DNA of 37,418 bases, from contig JAEXDA010000059.1 of the NCBI GenBank assembly GCA_023401925.1, positions 1 to 37,418 of the forward strand, in the 5' to 3' direction. Positions 16,642 to 25,774 of the stretch are shown here, one piece after another. The notes beneath the pieces were generated by a model. It searched no databases. It was not told the origin of the DNA and was given only the letters and a program-made list of their open reading frames with translations. The position numbers and the translations under genes were made by a program. Each line of letters opens with the position of its first letter. The first letter of the stretch is position 1. This DNA comes from Bacillota bacterium (GTDB lineage: Bacteria; Bacillota; UBA4882; UBA8346).

Positions 16642-18233
16642 CCAAAGTCATGATCGTTGACGATGAAATATTAGTCCGTATCGGTTTGCGCTCCACCATC
16701 GCTTGGGAACAAAACGGTTTCACAGTTACGGCGGATGCTGCTAATGCTACACAAGCCATTGAAAAGTTTGATGCTGCCGACCCGGATATTCTGATTACGG
16801 ATATTCGGATGCCGGGTATTGATGGGCTTGAGTTGATTAAAAACTTGAAGCAAAAAAAGCCCGGACTCAAAATGATCATTCTGACCAATTACGACAACTT
16901 CGATTATGCCAAACAAGCTCTCGAACTCGGCGCCGATGAGTATCTACTCAAAACAACGCTTGATAACCAAACCATCTTTCCTGTTCTAAAAAAACTCCAA
17001 GATCAAATCGAACAGGAAAGGAAACATCATATCCAGTACCAACAGTTACAACAAAAGGCCCTCATGGGATTGTCCTATATCAAAAGAAACTTTGCGGAAC
17101 GCCTATTATTAGGCAAGATCACTTCCAGCGAATGGCAGGCATTTTTAAACGATCTCAATCTCCCATGGGAAAAAAATTGTTTCCAGCTGGCTTTGATTAA
17201 GAGTAAAACCAATCTTGACGGTAAAAAGATTAATTCCCATCCGCTGCAATTGATTGAAGAAATCGTAGAAAAAATCCACGGTTCTTTGGTCTGGGAACTG
17301 CCCAATTTTTCAAAATGGGCGATTATTTATAGTTTCGCACCCGAAGAGAAAAGCGACTTTTGCAAACAGGTTATTCCCTTTAATATCCGTCAGGTCAGAT
17401 CATGTCTAAAACAATACTTACAAATTTCGGCCGTGGCAATTCTCGGACAGCCCATTGGCGAATATACTCAATTGCCTGAGAAATGGCAGGAACTTTGTAA
17501 ACTGGAAGGGTACAGTATTTTCTGGCCCGAACGCGAACTCATTTTCGATAGTGACATTTCCGGCGGGAAACAGCTAACACCAATCGGTTATCAGCAAAAA
17601 GACTTTATCCAACGGATCCGGTTTGGCCAAACCGAAAAAACCCGGGAGATGCTCGACGAATTATTTGCAAGAGTTGCCCAGGCCCGCTCGCTGGCAATAT
17701 TAAATCAGATTTGGCATGAGCTGCTGGGGGAGATTTATCGTCTGGCCCATGAAAACGGATTGCCTCTGTCAAGCATTCTAACGGAAAAAGAACAAAAAAG
17801 TGATTTTTTAGAGAACTTTAGTTCCATTGATGACATCAATCAGTGGTTTTTCCAAAAATTCTCTTTATTGACCGGTCAAATGAATCACCGTCATACCAAG
17901 CCTTATTCTTTTACGATTCGTCAAGCCATTCGTTATCTGAAAGAACATTTTACCGAAGACATGAATTTGGATGTGCTGGCCCGCGAAGTTGGATTGAGCA
18001 AGAACCATCTTTGCACTTTATTTCACACGGAAACCGGACAGAACTTTGTCGATTATTTGCATCAAATCCGGATTGAGCAGGCCCGAGAGTTGTTGGCAAC
18101 CACCGACCTTCGAGTATCGGAAGTTGGATTCAAAGTTGGCTATCACGATGCCAAATATTTTGCGAAAGTATTTCAAAAATATCAAAACTGTACTCCGTCG
18201 GAATATCGGGAAACCATTATCGACAAACTTTAA
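16632..18233 (+). CDS. YesN-type response regulator with AraC DNA-binding domain
   Basis: 533 residues. The receiver domain at 1-120 has the acidic pair D10/D11, phospho-acceptor D57 (ITDIRMPG) and K107. An unassigned middle region (about 130-420) follows, and a C-terminal AraC double helix-turn-helix (about 430-530) contains LDVLAREVGLSKNHLCTLF and VSEVGFKVGYHDAKYFAKVFQ. GAGGAAATT precedes the ATG. Partner of the preceding kinase; it most likely switches on the transporter and alpha-galactosidase genes downstream, judged from gene order. Confidence 0.93.
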   Translation: MAMTKVMIVDDEILVRIGLRSTIAWEQNGFTVTADAANATQAIEKFDAADPDILITDIRMPGIDGLELIKNLKQKKPGLKMIILTNYDNFDYAKQALELGADEYLLKTTLDNQTIFPVLKKLQDQIEQERKHHIQYQQLQQKALMGLSYIKRNFAERLLLGKITSSEWQAFLNDLNLPWEKNCFQLALIKSKTNLDGKKINSHPLQLIEEIVEKIHGSLVWELPNFSKWAIIYSFAPEEKSDFCKQVIPFNIRQVRSCLKQYLQISAVAILGQPIGEYTQLPEKWQELCKLEGYSIFWPERELIFDSDISGGKQLTPIGYQQKDFIQRIRFGQTEKTREMLDELFARVAQARSLAILNQIWHELLGEIYRLAHENGLPLSSILTEKEQKSDFLENFSSIDDINQWFFQKFSLLTGQMNHRHTKPYSFTIRQAIRYLKEHFTEDMNLDVLAREVGLSKNHLCTLFHTETGQNFVDYLHQIRIEQARELLATTDLRVSEVGFKVGYHDAKYFAKVFQKYQNCTPSEYRETIIDKL

Positions 18234-18248
18234 ATTTGGGGAGGAACT

Positions 18249-19529
18249 ATGCGCTGGATTCAGATTTTGTTGGTAGGAATATTCAGCTGTATCATTCTCA
18301 CCGGTTGCCTTGATTCGGATAAGTTGACTACTGTGGGCGATGAGGGTGAAACGATTCATGTCCTAGGGGTTGTCGGAGTCCACGAAGCCATCGTGGAATC
18401 TCTTGAAAAAGAGTTGGCTGCTTCCCATATTAAAGTGGATAAAAATTTCTACTACTGGGGTACCTTTTTAGCCAAAGCACGGTTATCGCTCATAAACGAT
18501 ACCCGGGAGTACGACGTAATCATGGGACCATGCTCCCAATTTTCCGGCATCATCAATAACAACAAGGCAGTGTCCCTGCAAGATGTTGCAGAAAGAGCCC
18601 ATCTTATGCGGGAAAGTCTCTATCCATCGATCCGCAAAAACCCTGTTTTTAAGAATAACTTTTTTTGTCTTCCCTATATGGCCGACTCTTTAATTTATAT
18701 ATACCGTACCGATCTTTTTCGCCAGGCTGGACTGAACTCACCGCGTACCATTCACGAAATGTATGAGGCTGGTAAAAAGCTTACTTCCGGTAATAACTAT
18801 GGTTTAGCATTTCCAGCCGGTCCAGGTGAAGCAGCAACCCCGGTATGGAATTACTTTCTTTGGTCATACGGGGGGGAATATTTTGACAGTCGATGGAATC
18901 CGGTAATTAGTTCGAATCAAGCCCTGAATGCTACCCATATTTATAACCGGATCCTCCAGGAATGCGCGCCTCCGGCTGTTGCCACCTGGCAGACCGAAGA
19001 GGCGATAAATTTCTTTACCGCAGGCCATTTGGCATCGATGATTCTCTGGTCAAGTTCTTCAACAATCCTTAATGATAAAAGCCGTAACAAATTCGCTAAA
19101 AATGTCGGTTATGCACCTTTACCCGTCGGCGCCACAGGTGCTGCCATTCCCAGCATGGAAACCTGGGGCGTAATCGTCCCCCGGACCAGCCAACATATTA
19201 TTTCCGCCAAGAAATTCTGTGAATTATTGATCAGCCGCTCTTCATTGGAAAAAATCGCTCAATCGGGAATGGTTCCCACCCCTTTGCCCGACATCAATCA
19301 GCTTTATATCACTAACTCTTCCAATCGTTCATTCATTGTTGCCACCCGTTCTTTGACCTCCGCCAAAGAAAGCCCGAATATTCCGGAGGCCGCCCAATTT
19401 GTTCCGGTAATCGGTTCGGCCTTAAATGATATTCTCATGGGCGCTAAGCTTGAAGATACCCTTCATAGCACCAATGTGCAAATCGAAGGAATCATGCAAT
19501 TAAGCGGACGCCTCAAAAAGCATCCCTGA
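18249..19529 (+). CDS. Lipoprotein solute-binding protein, probably a sensor accessory
   Basis: 426 residues with a lipoprotein signal peptide (lipobox LTGC, Cys 20) and a family 1 extracellular solute-binding fold (YRTDLFRQAGLNSPRTIHEM; WNYFLWSYGGEYFD; SMETWGVIVP). It starts 15 bases after the response regulator with GGGGAGG and is 200 bases away from the next solute-binding protein. It therefore belongs to the two-component transcript rather than the transporter operon. I infer that it presents ligand to the kinase, as periplasmic-binding-type third components do in other systems; a second receptor for the transporter is the alternative. Confidence 0.8.
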   Translation: MRWIQILLVGIFSCIILTGCLDSDKLTTVGDEGETIHVLGVVGVHEAIVESLEKELAASHIKVDKNFYYWGTFLAKARLSLINDTREYDVIMGPCSQFSGIINNNKAVSLQDVAERAHLMRESLYPSIRKNPVFKNNFFCLPYMADSLIYIYRTDLFRQAGLNSPRTIHEMYEAGKKLTSGNNYGLAFPAGPGEAATPVWNYFLWSYGGEYFDSRWNPVISSNQALNATHIYNRILQECAPPAVATWQTEEAINFFTAGHLASMILWSSSSTILNDKSRNKFAKNVGYAPLPVGATGAAIPSMETWGVIVPRTSQHIISAKKFCELLISRSSLEKIAQSGMVPTPLPDINQLYITNSSNRSFIVATRSLTSAKESPNIPEAAQFVPVIGSALNDILMGAKLEDTLHSTNVQIEGIMQLSGRLKKHP

Positions 19530-19733
19530 ATTTTTTCTACCCCGAATCGTAATATTTTACACTTATCAAGCAGGAAGTGAAACCGCTATTTCCGATTTCA
19601 GAAAACCTTCCTCCAAATCGTAATTTTATTTTCTAGTGTCTTGCCGCGATTTATGTTACAAATAAATTACAAATTTGTGCACCGCAAATAACAATTTAAT
19701 GACACAGATTTGAAAAAACAAGGAGGGGTTTTT

Positions 19734-21029
19734 TTGAAAAAGTGGTTTCTTATTTTATTGGTTGTTGCTTTGTGCCTTTCCAGTTTTACCGTCATGGCCG
19801 CCCCAAAAGTAACACTTCGTTATGCTTTATGGGATAGCAACCAAATGCCGGCGATGGAGGCTTCCATTAAAGAATTCATGAAACAAAATCCGGATATCGA
19901 TGTGAAAGTAGAGTTAGTGGGTTGGAATGATTATTGGACTAAAATTACCACCGGCGTTGCGTCAGGGACGTTACCCGACGTTTTTTGGGGTCATTTGGCC
20001 TATTTCTCCGGATTAATTACCAAAGGAGCCTTAATGGACCTTACTCCTTACATCAAAAAGGATAAATTGAATTTAACCAACTACTACCCGGCCTTGGTCA
20101 AGAGTTGGAATTACAAAGGGAAACAATACGGAATTCCCAAAGATTGGGATACTATCGCAATTTTTTATAACAAAGACCTCTTTGATAAAGCAAAAATTCC
20201 TTATCCTACAGAGGATTTGTCCTGGAACCCAAAAGATGGCGGCGAATTTCTACAAATTGCCCAAAAGTTAACTGTGGATGAAAATGGTAAAAATGCTACC
20301 GAAAAAGGTTTTGATAAAAATAAAATCACTCAATATGGTCTTGCCATTACCGGAGACTCCAATATGCAATGCGGTTGGTTGAATTTCGTATGGATGAACG
20401 GAGCCACCGGAGTGCTCGACAAACCCTACGGATCGAAATTTCTACTGGATCAACCCAAGGCAGTTGAAGCCATGCAGTTTTGGGCCGATTTGTTTACGAA
20501 GTATAATGTTGCTCCCTCTACCTCTTCCAATGGTTGGGAAATGTTTAAAGCCGGCAAAGTAGCAATGAGTCCCCAAGGTTCCTGGATGATGTCGGATGCG
20601 CGGGCCACCAGTAATTTAAAATGGGATATCGCCCTCTTGCCCAAAGGTCCTGCCGGGCGTTATTCTTGTATGAACGGACTGGCTCACAACATTTTCGCCA
20701 AAACCAGATATCCCGCCCAGGCCTGGAAATTGTGCAGCTGGATGGACAGCGAGCCTTCACAGAAAATCATCAGCCAATATGGAGTTTGCTTCCCGGCCAT
20801 TCCAAAGCTGATGCCGATTTATCTGGCTGCCACCAAAACAAAAGGCCCTGCCCATATTAAATACTTCAGTGACGAAACGGAAAGAACCGGTGCCTGGCCC
20901 ATGCACGTCGACTGGAATCAAATTTATGACGTCATTGTCCGCGAATACGATATGGTATTTGCCGGTTCACAGACGGTTAAAGAAGCTGTCAAAAATATGA
21001 AAAACCAGATTCAACCCTTGCTTCACTGA
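19734..21029 (+). CDS. ABC sugar transporter solute-binding protein (CUT1)
   Basis: About 431 residues with a cleaved signal peptide (MKKWFLILLVVALCLSSF..VMA-AP); no lipobox is seen. It carries typical family 1 motifs: LPDVFWGHLAYFSGLI, YGIPKDWDTIAIFYNKDLF, MSPQGSWMM. I place the start at the TTG at 19734 because AAGGAGGGG lies right before it; the upstream in-frame TTG would put that site inside the gene. It delivers an oligosaccharide, probably an alpha-galactoside given the downstream enzyme, to the permeases. The missing lipid anchor is unusual for a Gram-positive binding protein; retention may depend on the uncleaved hydrophobic segment. Confidence 0.88.
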   Translation: MKKWFLILLVVALCLSSFTVMAAPKVTLRYALWDSNQMPAMEASIKEFMKQNPDIDVKVELVGWNDYWTKITTGVASGTLPDVFWGHLAYFSGLITKGALMDLTPYIKKDKLNLTNYYPALVKSWNYKGKQYGIPKDWDTIAIFYNKDLFDKAKIPYPTEDLSWNPKDGGEFLQIAQKLTVDENGKNATEKGFDKNKITQYGLAITGDSNMQCGWLNFVWMNGATGVLDKPYGSKFLLDQPKAVEAMQFWADLFTKYNVAPSTSSNGWEMFKAGKVAMSPQGSWMMSDARATSNLKWDIALLPKGPAGRYSCMNGLAHNIFAKTRYPAQAWKLCSWMDSEPSQKIISQYGVCFPAIPKLMPIYLAATKTKGPAHIKYFSDETERTGAWPMHVDWNQIYDVIVREYDMVFAGSQTVKEAVKNMKNQIQPLLH

Positions 21030-21132
21030 TACCATCACTACGAACTCGAATGGTCTGAGGATCAGATAAGCGAAATAAATGTTGCCCCTTTTCATATGAG
21101 ACTTTTGGATTCGGGCAAATAACGAATAGCTA

Positions 21133-21174
21133 AACGGCGGGAATTCGCTGAGATAGCGTTTCCCGCCGTTTTAT
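21133..21174 (+). terminator. Intrinsic terminator/attenuator between binding protein and permease genes
   Basis: AACGGCGGGAA pairs with TTCCCGCCGTT, with an inner CGCT/AGCG stem, followed by TTTTAT. It lies 100 bases after the binding-protein stop and 16 bases before the permease start. Such hairpins let the binding protein be made in excess over the membrane subunits; partial read-through is needed because no clear separate promoter is seen. Confidence 0.8.
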
Positions 21175-21189
21175 AACGAGGAGGACACC

Positions 21190-22137
21190 ATGAGTGTTGA
21201 CATTTCTCAGGAGTCTGTTAACAAGGTCATCCATCAACAACCCTGTCACTCGAATTTTCAAAAAAATTGGCGCCAGTGGCTGGCAGGATACTTAATGCTG
21301 CTACCGAATTTTCTGGGCTTTTTTGTCTTCATGCTGATTCCGATATTGGCTACAATCTATATCGGTTTTACCAATTGGGATTTAATCAATGCCCCCAGGT
21401 GGGTTGGACTCTTGAATTATAAAATTCTATTGCGGGATCCCATCTTTTGGACTTCCCTAAAAAAGACCATCCTTTTCACGATTGTTAATGTTCCGGTCCA
21501 AAGCTTTTTGGCATTACTGATTGCCATATTGCTTAATCAGAAGCTCAAAGGGTTAAATCTCTTTCGGACTTTATTTATTGCCCCATGGATCTGTATGCCG
21601 GTTGCAATCGGTTTAACCTGGACCTGGATTTATAATAAAGATTTTGGATATCTCAATCATATTTTGGGACTTATCGGTTTAGCGAAGGTTGGTTGGATCA
21701 CATCGCAAGACCTCACCCTATGGTCCATCGTGGCTACCAATGTTTGGGAATTTCTCGGCTGGCATATCATCCTGCTACTGGCCGCCTTACAAATCGTACC
21801 CCCGGAATTGTATGAAGCGGCTCTGGTCGATGGCGCCAATAACTGGACCCGCTTTTGGAAGATCACTGTGCCGGTCATCAGTCCAATTTTCTTCTACGAT
21901 TTGGTGGTCAACATGATCAGTACTTTACAAATCTTTGACCTCCCCTTTGCCATGACCAACGGGGGGCCGGGCAATGCATCCCGGGTTTTTAACCTTTATT
22001 TATACCAAAAGGGCTTTCAATTTTTGCAAATGGGGCCGGCCAGCGCCATGGGGGTAATTTTGTTTATCTTCATCATTATTTGCACGGTTATTACCTTTAA
22101 ATACGTTGGCTCCCGTATCAATTACGACCTATCTTAG
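21190..22137 (+). CDS. CUT1 ABC sugar permease subunit 1 (MalF/UgpA type)
   Basis: 315 residues with six or so membrane segments and the cytoplasmic EAA loop YEAALVDGANNWTRFWKITVP, which contacts the ATPase. The GGPGNASRVFNLYLY segment is typical of the UgpA/MalF subunit. GAGGAGGACACC precedes the ATG. It forms a pair with the next gene. No ATPase gene lies in the window, so an MsmX-like shared ATPase encoded elsewhere is expected. Confidence 0.93.
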   Translation: MSVDISQESVNKVIHQQPCHSNFQKNWRQWLAGYLMLLPNFLGFFVFMLIPILATIYIGFTNWDLINAPRWVGLLNYKILLRDPIFWTSLKKTILFTIVNVPVQSFLALLIAILLNQKLKGLNLFRTLFIAPWICMPVAIGLTWTWIYNKDFGYLNHILGLIGLAKVGWITSQDLTLWSIVATNVWEFLGWHIILLLAALQIVPPELYEAALVDGANNWTRFWKITVPVISPIFFYDLVVNMISTLQIFDLPFAMTNGGPGNASRVFNLYLYQKGFQFLQMGPASAMGVILFIFIIICTVITFKYVGSRINYDLS

Positions 22138-22155
22138 TTTGAGGAGGAAAAGGCA

Positions 22156-22992
22156 ATGCTGACTTTTAGTCAAAGGCAATCATTACACAAGCTTCTACTC
22201 TATCTATTGATTAGTTTCCTGTTATTTATTTACCTGTTCCCGCTTTTATGGCAGCTTTCAACCTCCTTAAAAGATGCTTCCGAAGTATTTTCAGGTTTTA
22301 ACCTGATTCCCAAAAAAATAACCGCTACCGCTTACTTATCCGCCTGGTCCCGTTTTAATCTCCAGCAATATCTTTTCAACACAGCGGTTATCGCCTTCTT
22401 CATTCTGCTGGGAACATTAATATCCTGTGGACTGGCGGGGTATGCTTTTGGACAACTGCATTTTCCCGGTAAAAATATCTTATTCTATCTCTATCTGGCA
22501 ACGATGATGGTTCCTTCAGCAGTGACCTTGATTCCGGCATACTATATCATCATCAAATTGAACTGGGTCAACACCTATTATGCTTTGATTGTTCCTTTTA
22601 TGTTCGGCAACGGGTTTGGAACATTTTTAATGCGCCAGTTTTTTATGACCCTGCCCAAAGAACTTTCCGAATCGGCCACCATTGACGGCGCCGGATATTT
22701 CCAAACTTGGTGGCGGATTATGTTACCCTTGAGCAAACCGGCCCTGGCTACCTTGGGAGTCATGACACTGGTGGCGCAATGGAACAGTTTTTTGTGGCCG
22801 CTGGTTGTCACCCAAAGCCAGTCTTTAAAAGTATTATCCGTAGGCTTGGCGGATTTTCGCCTATACTTTAGTGTTCAGTGGAACTCGTTGATGGCCGCGG
22901 TAATGATTGCAGTCATCCCGATGTTACTGATTCTGATCTTGGCCCAGAAGCTGTTTATTAAAGGAATTCAATTCTCAGGCGTTAACCGGTAA
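22156..22992 (+). CDS. CUT1 ABC sugar permease subunit 2 (MalG/UgpE type)
   Basis: 278 residues, six membrane segments, with the EAA loop ELSESATIDGAGYFQTWWRI and the family's central ATMMVPSAVTLIPAYYI segment. It starts 18 bases after the first permease with GAGGAGG. Together with the first permease and the binding protein it makes an oligosaccharide importer; the nearby alpha-galactosidase suggests raffinose- or galactomannan-type substrates. Confidence 0.93.
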   Translation: MLTFSQRQSLHKLLLYLLISFLLFIYLFPLLWQLSTSLKDASEVFSGFNLIPKKITATAYLSAWSRFNLQQYLFNTAVIAFFILLGTLISCGLAGYAFGQLHFPGKNILFYLYLATMMVPSAVTLIPAYYIIIKLNWVNTYYALIVPFMFGNGFGTFLMRQFFMTLPKELSESATIDGAGYFQTWWRIMLPLSKPALATLGVMTLVAQWNSFLWPLVVTQSQSLKVLSVGLADFRLYFSVQWNSLMAAVMIAVIPMLLILILAQKLFIKGIQFSGVNR

Positions 22993-23029
22993 TCACCCGG
23001 TAAAATTTCTTATTTTCAGGGAGGCAAAA

Positions 23030-25225
23030 ATGAGTATTTTCTATGACCAGTCCCATCAGATCTTTCACCTCCAATCCTCGGGGATGAGTTATACCCTCCA
23101 GATCGTTAAAAATAAATATCTGGCCCATCTATATTGGGGGAAAAGACTTCGCTTGGGGAAACTGGATTATTTATTACAATTTGCGGAACGTACTTCTTTT
23201 TGCGCCAATCCCGACCTTGGCGATCCTTCCTTTTCCCTGGATACTCTTCCTCAAGAATATCCTGGATACGGCAACTCGGATTTCCGGATGCCCGCTTTTC
23301 AGGTTCAGCTGGAAAACGGCTCCACTTTGGTGGATTTTCATTATCAAAGGCACCGGATCTTCCAAGGTAAACCCGCCTTGGATGGGCTTCCCGCAACTTA
23401 TGCGGAAAATCCTCAGGAAGCCGCTTCTTTGGAAATCGAGCTCTATGACCCGGTTTGCGGTTTAACACTCCTTCTAACGTATACGGTTTACGAAAACTGT
23501 AATGCCATGACCCGTTCAGTCCGTTTCATCAATAATGGAACCAATCAACTTCAGCTTTTACGGGTTTTGAGCATGAGTATCGATTTCCCCGATGCCGGTT
23601 ATGATTTGTTGCATCTGGAGGGAGCCTGGGCCCGCGAAAGGCAACTGGAAAGACGTCCCTTACTCAGCGGCTCACAGGGAATCGAAAGCCGCCGCGGTTC
23701 CAGTAGTCACCAGCATAATCCCTTTTTGGCGCTTCTCCGGAAAGACAGCACGGAAGATTACGGCGAAGTCTATGGTTTTAGCCTGGTCTATAGCGGAAGC
23801 TTTTTAGGTCAAGCCGAAGTGGACCAATTTAAAACAACCCGGATTGCCATGGGCATCAATCCTTTTGATTTCAGCTGGTTATTGGAGCCGGGAGAGTCTT
23901 TTCAAACTCCCGAAGTTGTGATGGTTTATTCTGCGGAAGGCCTGGGAGGGATGTCCCGGACCTACCACCAGTTATACCGCACCCGGTTATGCCGCGGCGC
24001 ATACCGGGATCAAGTGCGGCCTGTTTTAATTAACAACTGGGAAGCGACTTATTTCGATTTCAACGCTGAAAAAATCGAAGAAATCGCCAAAAAAGCCGGA
24101 GCATTGGGGATTGAATTATTTGTTTTGGACGATGGCTGGTTCGGTAAACGGAATAACGATAAAAGTTCCTTAGGAGACTGGTTTGTAAACCGGGAAAAAC
24201 TCCCGGACGGACTTGGGGACTTGATTCGACGCGTGGGCAACCATGGGCTCCAATTCGGACTATGGTTCGAGCCGGAAATGATCTCCCCGGATAGTGAATT
24301 ATACCGCGCCCATCCTGATTGGTGTCTTCATATCGAGAACCGCCCCTCCACCCAGGCCAGAGCGCAGTTGATTCTCGATTTATCCCGGGATGATGTTTGT
24401 CAGGCCTTGACTCAAAAGCTTACCGATATTTTAGCCAGCCATCCGATTGCTTATGTGAAATGGGACATGAACCGCAACATGACGGAAATCGGATCGTCCA
24501 AGCTGCCTCCGGAGCGGCAGCGGGAAACTGCCCACCGGTACATGCTGAATCTGTATAAAATGATGGATACCCTCACCGGTTCCTTCCCTCAGATTTTGTT
24601 TGAAGGGTGTTCCGGCGGCGGCGGCCGCTTCGATCCGGGAATGCTTTATTTTATGCCCCAGATTTGGACCAGTGATGATACGGACGCCATTGCCCGCTTA
24701 AAAATCCAATATGGAACCAGCATTGTATATCCCGCGATTACCATGGGTTCTCACGTATCAGCCGTTCCCAACCACCAGTTGATGCGGAAAACTTCATTGG
24801 AAATCCGCGGTCACGTTGCAAGTTCAGGATGCTTCGGTTATGAATTGGACTTGAATAAGCTCGAGACAACCGAACAGCAACTCGTCCAAAAGCAAGTGGC
24901 CTTTTATAAAGAAATCCGCCATGTTGTCCAGTTCGGTGATTATTATAGAATTTTAAGCCCTTTTGAAGGGAATGAAGCGGCCTGGATATTCGTGACAAAC
25001 GACAAAACAGAAGCTGTTGCCTTTTATTTTAAAGTTCTTGCGGAGCCCAATCCTCCCCTTCGCAGGATCCGCCTGAAAGGTTTGGATCCCGGGAGAGATT
25101 ACCGGATCGATGGTGAAACCCGAATTTTCGCCGGGGATGAATTGATGAATGCCGGGATCAATATTCCCCTGCCCAAGCTGTTAGGGGACTTTCAAAGCGT
25201 CTGCTGGCGGATTGAAGCATTGTAG
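23030..25225 (+). CDS. Alpha-galactosidase, glycoside hydrolase family 36
   Basis: 731 residues, the usual length of tetrameric bacterial GH36 enzymes. An N-terminal beta-sandwich (about 1-330, including RRGSSSHQHNPF) precedes the barrel. Key segments are FVLDDGWFGKRNNDKSSLGDW (about 364-384), the nucleophile in YVKWDMNR (D479), EGCSGGGGRFDPGM, and the acid/base in QIWTSDDTDA (D549 by family analogy). No signal peptide, so it acts in the cytoplasm on imported alpha-1,6-galactosides such as melibiose or raffinose. It starts 37 bases after the permease with GGGAGG and is in the same operon. Confidence 0.95.
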   Translation: MSIFYDQSHQIFHLQSSGMSYTLQIVKNKYLAHLYWGKRLRLGKLDYLLQFAERTSFCANPDLGDPSFSLDTLPQEYPGYGNSDFRMPAFQVQLENGSTLVDFHYQRHRIFQGKPALDGLPATYAENPQEAASLEIELYDPVCGLTLLLTYTVYENCNAMTRSVRFINNGTNQLQLLRVLSMSIDFPDAGYDLLHLEGAWARERQLERRPLLSGSQGIESRRGSSSHQHNPFLALLRKDSTEDYGEVYGFSLVYSGSFLGQAEVDQFKTTRIAMGINPFDFSWLLEPGESFQTPEVVMVYSAEGLGGMSRTYHQLYRTRLCRGAYRDQVRPVLINNWEATYFDFNAEKIEEIAKKAGALGIELFVLDDGWFGKRNNDKSSLGDWFVNREKLPDGLGDLIRRVGNHGLQFGLWFEPEMISPDSELYRAHPDWCLHIENRPSTQARAQLILDLSRDDVCQALTQKLTDILASHPIAYVKWDMNRNMTEIGSSKLPPERQRETAHRYMLNLYKMMDTLTGSFPQILFEGCSGGGGRFDPGMLYFMPQIWTSDDTDAIARLKIQYGTSIVYPAITMGSHVSAVPNHQLMRKTSLEIRGHVASSGCFGYELDLNKLETTEQQLVQKQVAFYKEIRHVVQFGDYYRILSPFEGNEAAWIFVTNDKTEAVAFYFKVLAEPNPPLRRIRLKGLDPGRDYRIDGETRIFAGDELMNAGINIPLPKLLGDFQSVCWRIEAL

Positions 25226-25245
25226 CGATAAAACGAGTTCTTTTT

Positions 25246-25345
25246 GAAGGGGCTGCTCCAAAAATAAACTTAAACAAGCTAAAGACTTGTAATAATATAT
25301 AAGATATTTTTGTATATTGAATCATTTATTCGCGGCAACCCCTTC
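25246..25345. repeat. Possible 100-bp MITE-like element with GAAGGGG ends
   Basis: The left end GAAGGGGCTGCTCC and the reverse complement of the right end, GAAGGGGTTGCCGC, match at 10 of 14 positions; the interior is AT-rich. The GGGGCTG start resembles the ends of the 134-bp MITE found elsewhere in the window, but the interior does not match. It lies 20 bases after the alpha-galactosidase stop. The rest of the 549-base gap (25226-25774) holds a decayed MITE and no gene. Confidence 0.4.
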
Positions 25346-25611
25346 ACTCGCTTGAATTAAGAAAATATCCAAAATAAACATCCCACCGCAAACATGATCT
25401 TCCCTCCCGTTTACCTCAAAATTGGATTCATTCGATCCAAACACACCATGAAAACTGATTTTTTGTGGCGATGCACAAATTTTTTTTATTGGCAATGGTT
25501 AGTTAATTTTAGCCTATCAACGTTCATAACCAAACCATTTCTGAATAAAAGCTTATTTCCTCAAAACCGTTCAAAATGAATAGGGGGTGAAAAGCAAAGT
25601 CCTTTTTAGGT

Positions 25612-25685
25612 GTGTATCCTAAAAAGCACTTTAAAATCAATAAAAAATACCCTATATCGCATCTTCGAATGTGCTTGTTTCAATA
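25612..25685. repeat. Decayed relative of the 134-bp MITE
   Basis: CCTAAAAAGCACTTTAAAAT, followed by CAATAAAAAATACCCTATAT, lines up with the left half of the intact copies (TCTAAAAAGCAATTCAAAAT, then CAATAAGAAATACAATATAT). Then CTTCGAATGTGCTTGTTTCAATA lines up, with gaps, with the middle. The right end is missing: after CAATA the sequence becomes AAGGGGGGTGAAA. It is upstream of the secreted glycosidase gene and may supply part of its leader. Confidence 0.6.
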
Positions 25686-25774
25686 AAGGGGGGTGAAAAT
25701 GGATCGATAGCACAAAGTGCAAGAAATCTGACCCGACACGAAAATAGAAATTGATAAAAAAAGGAGGAACCATT

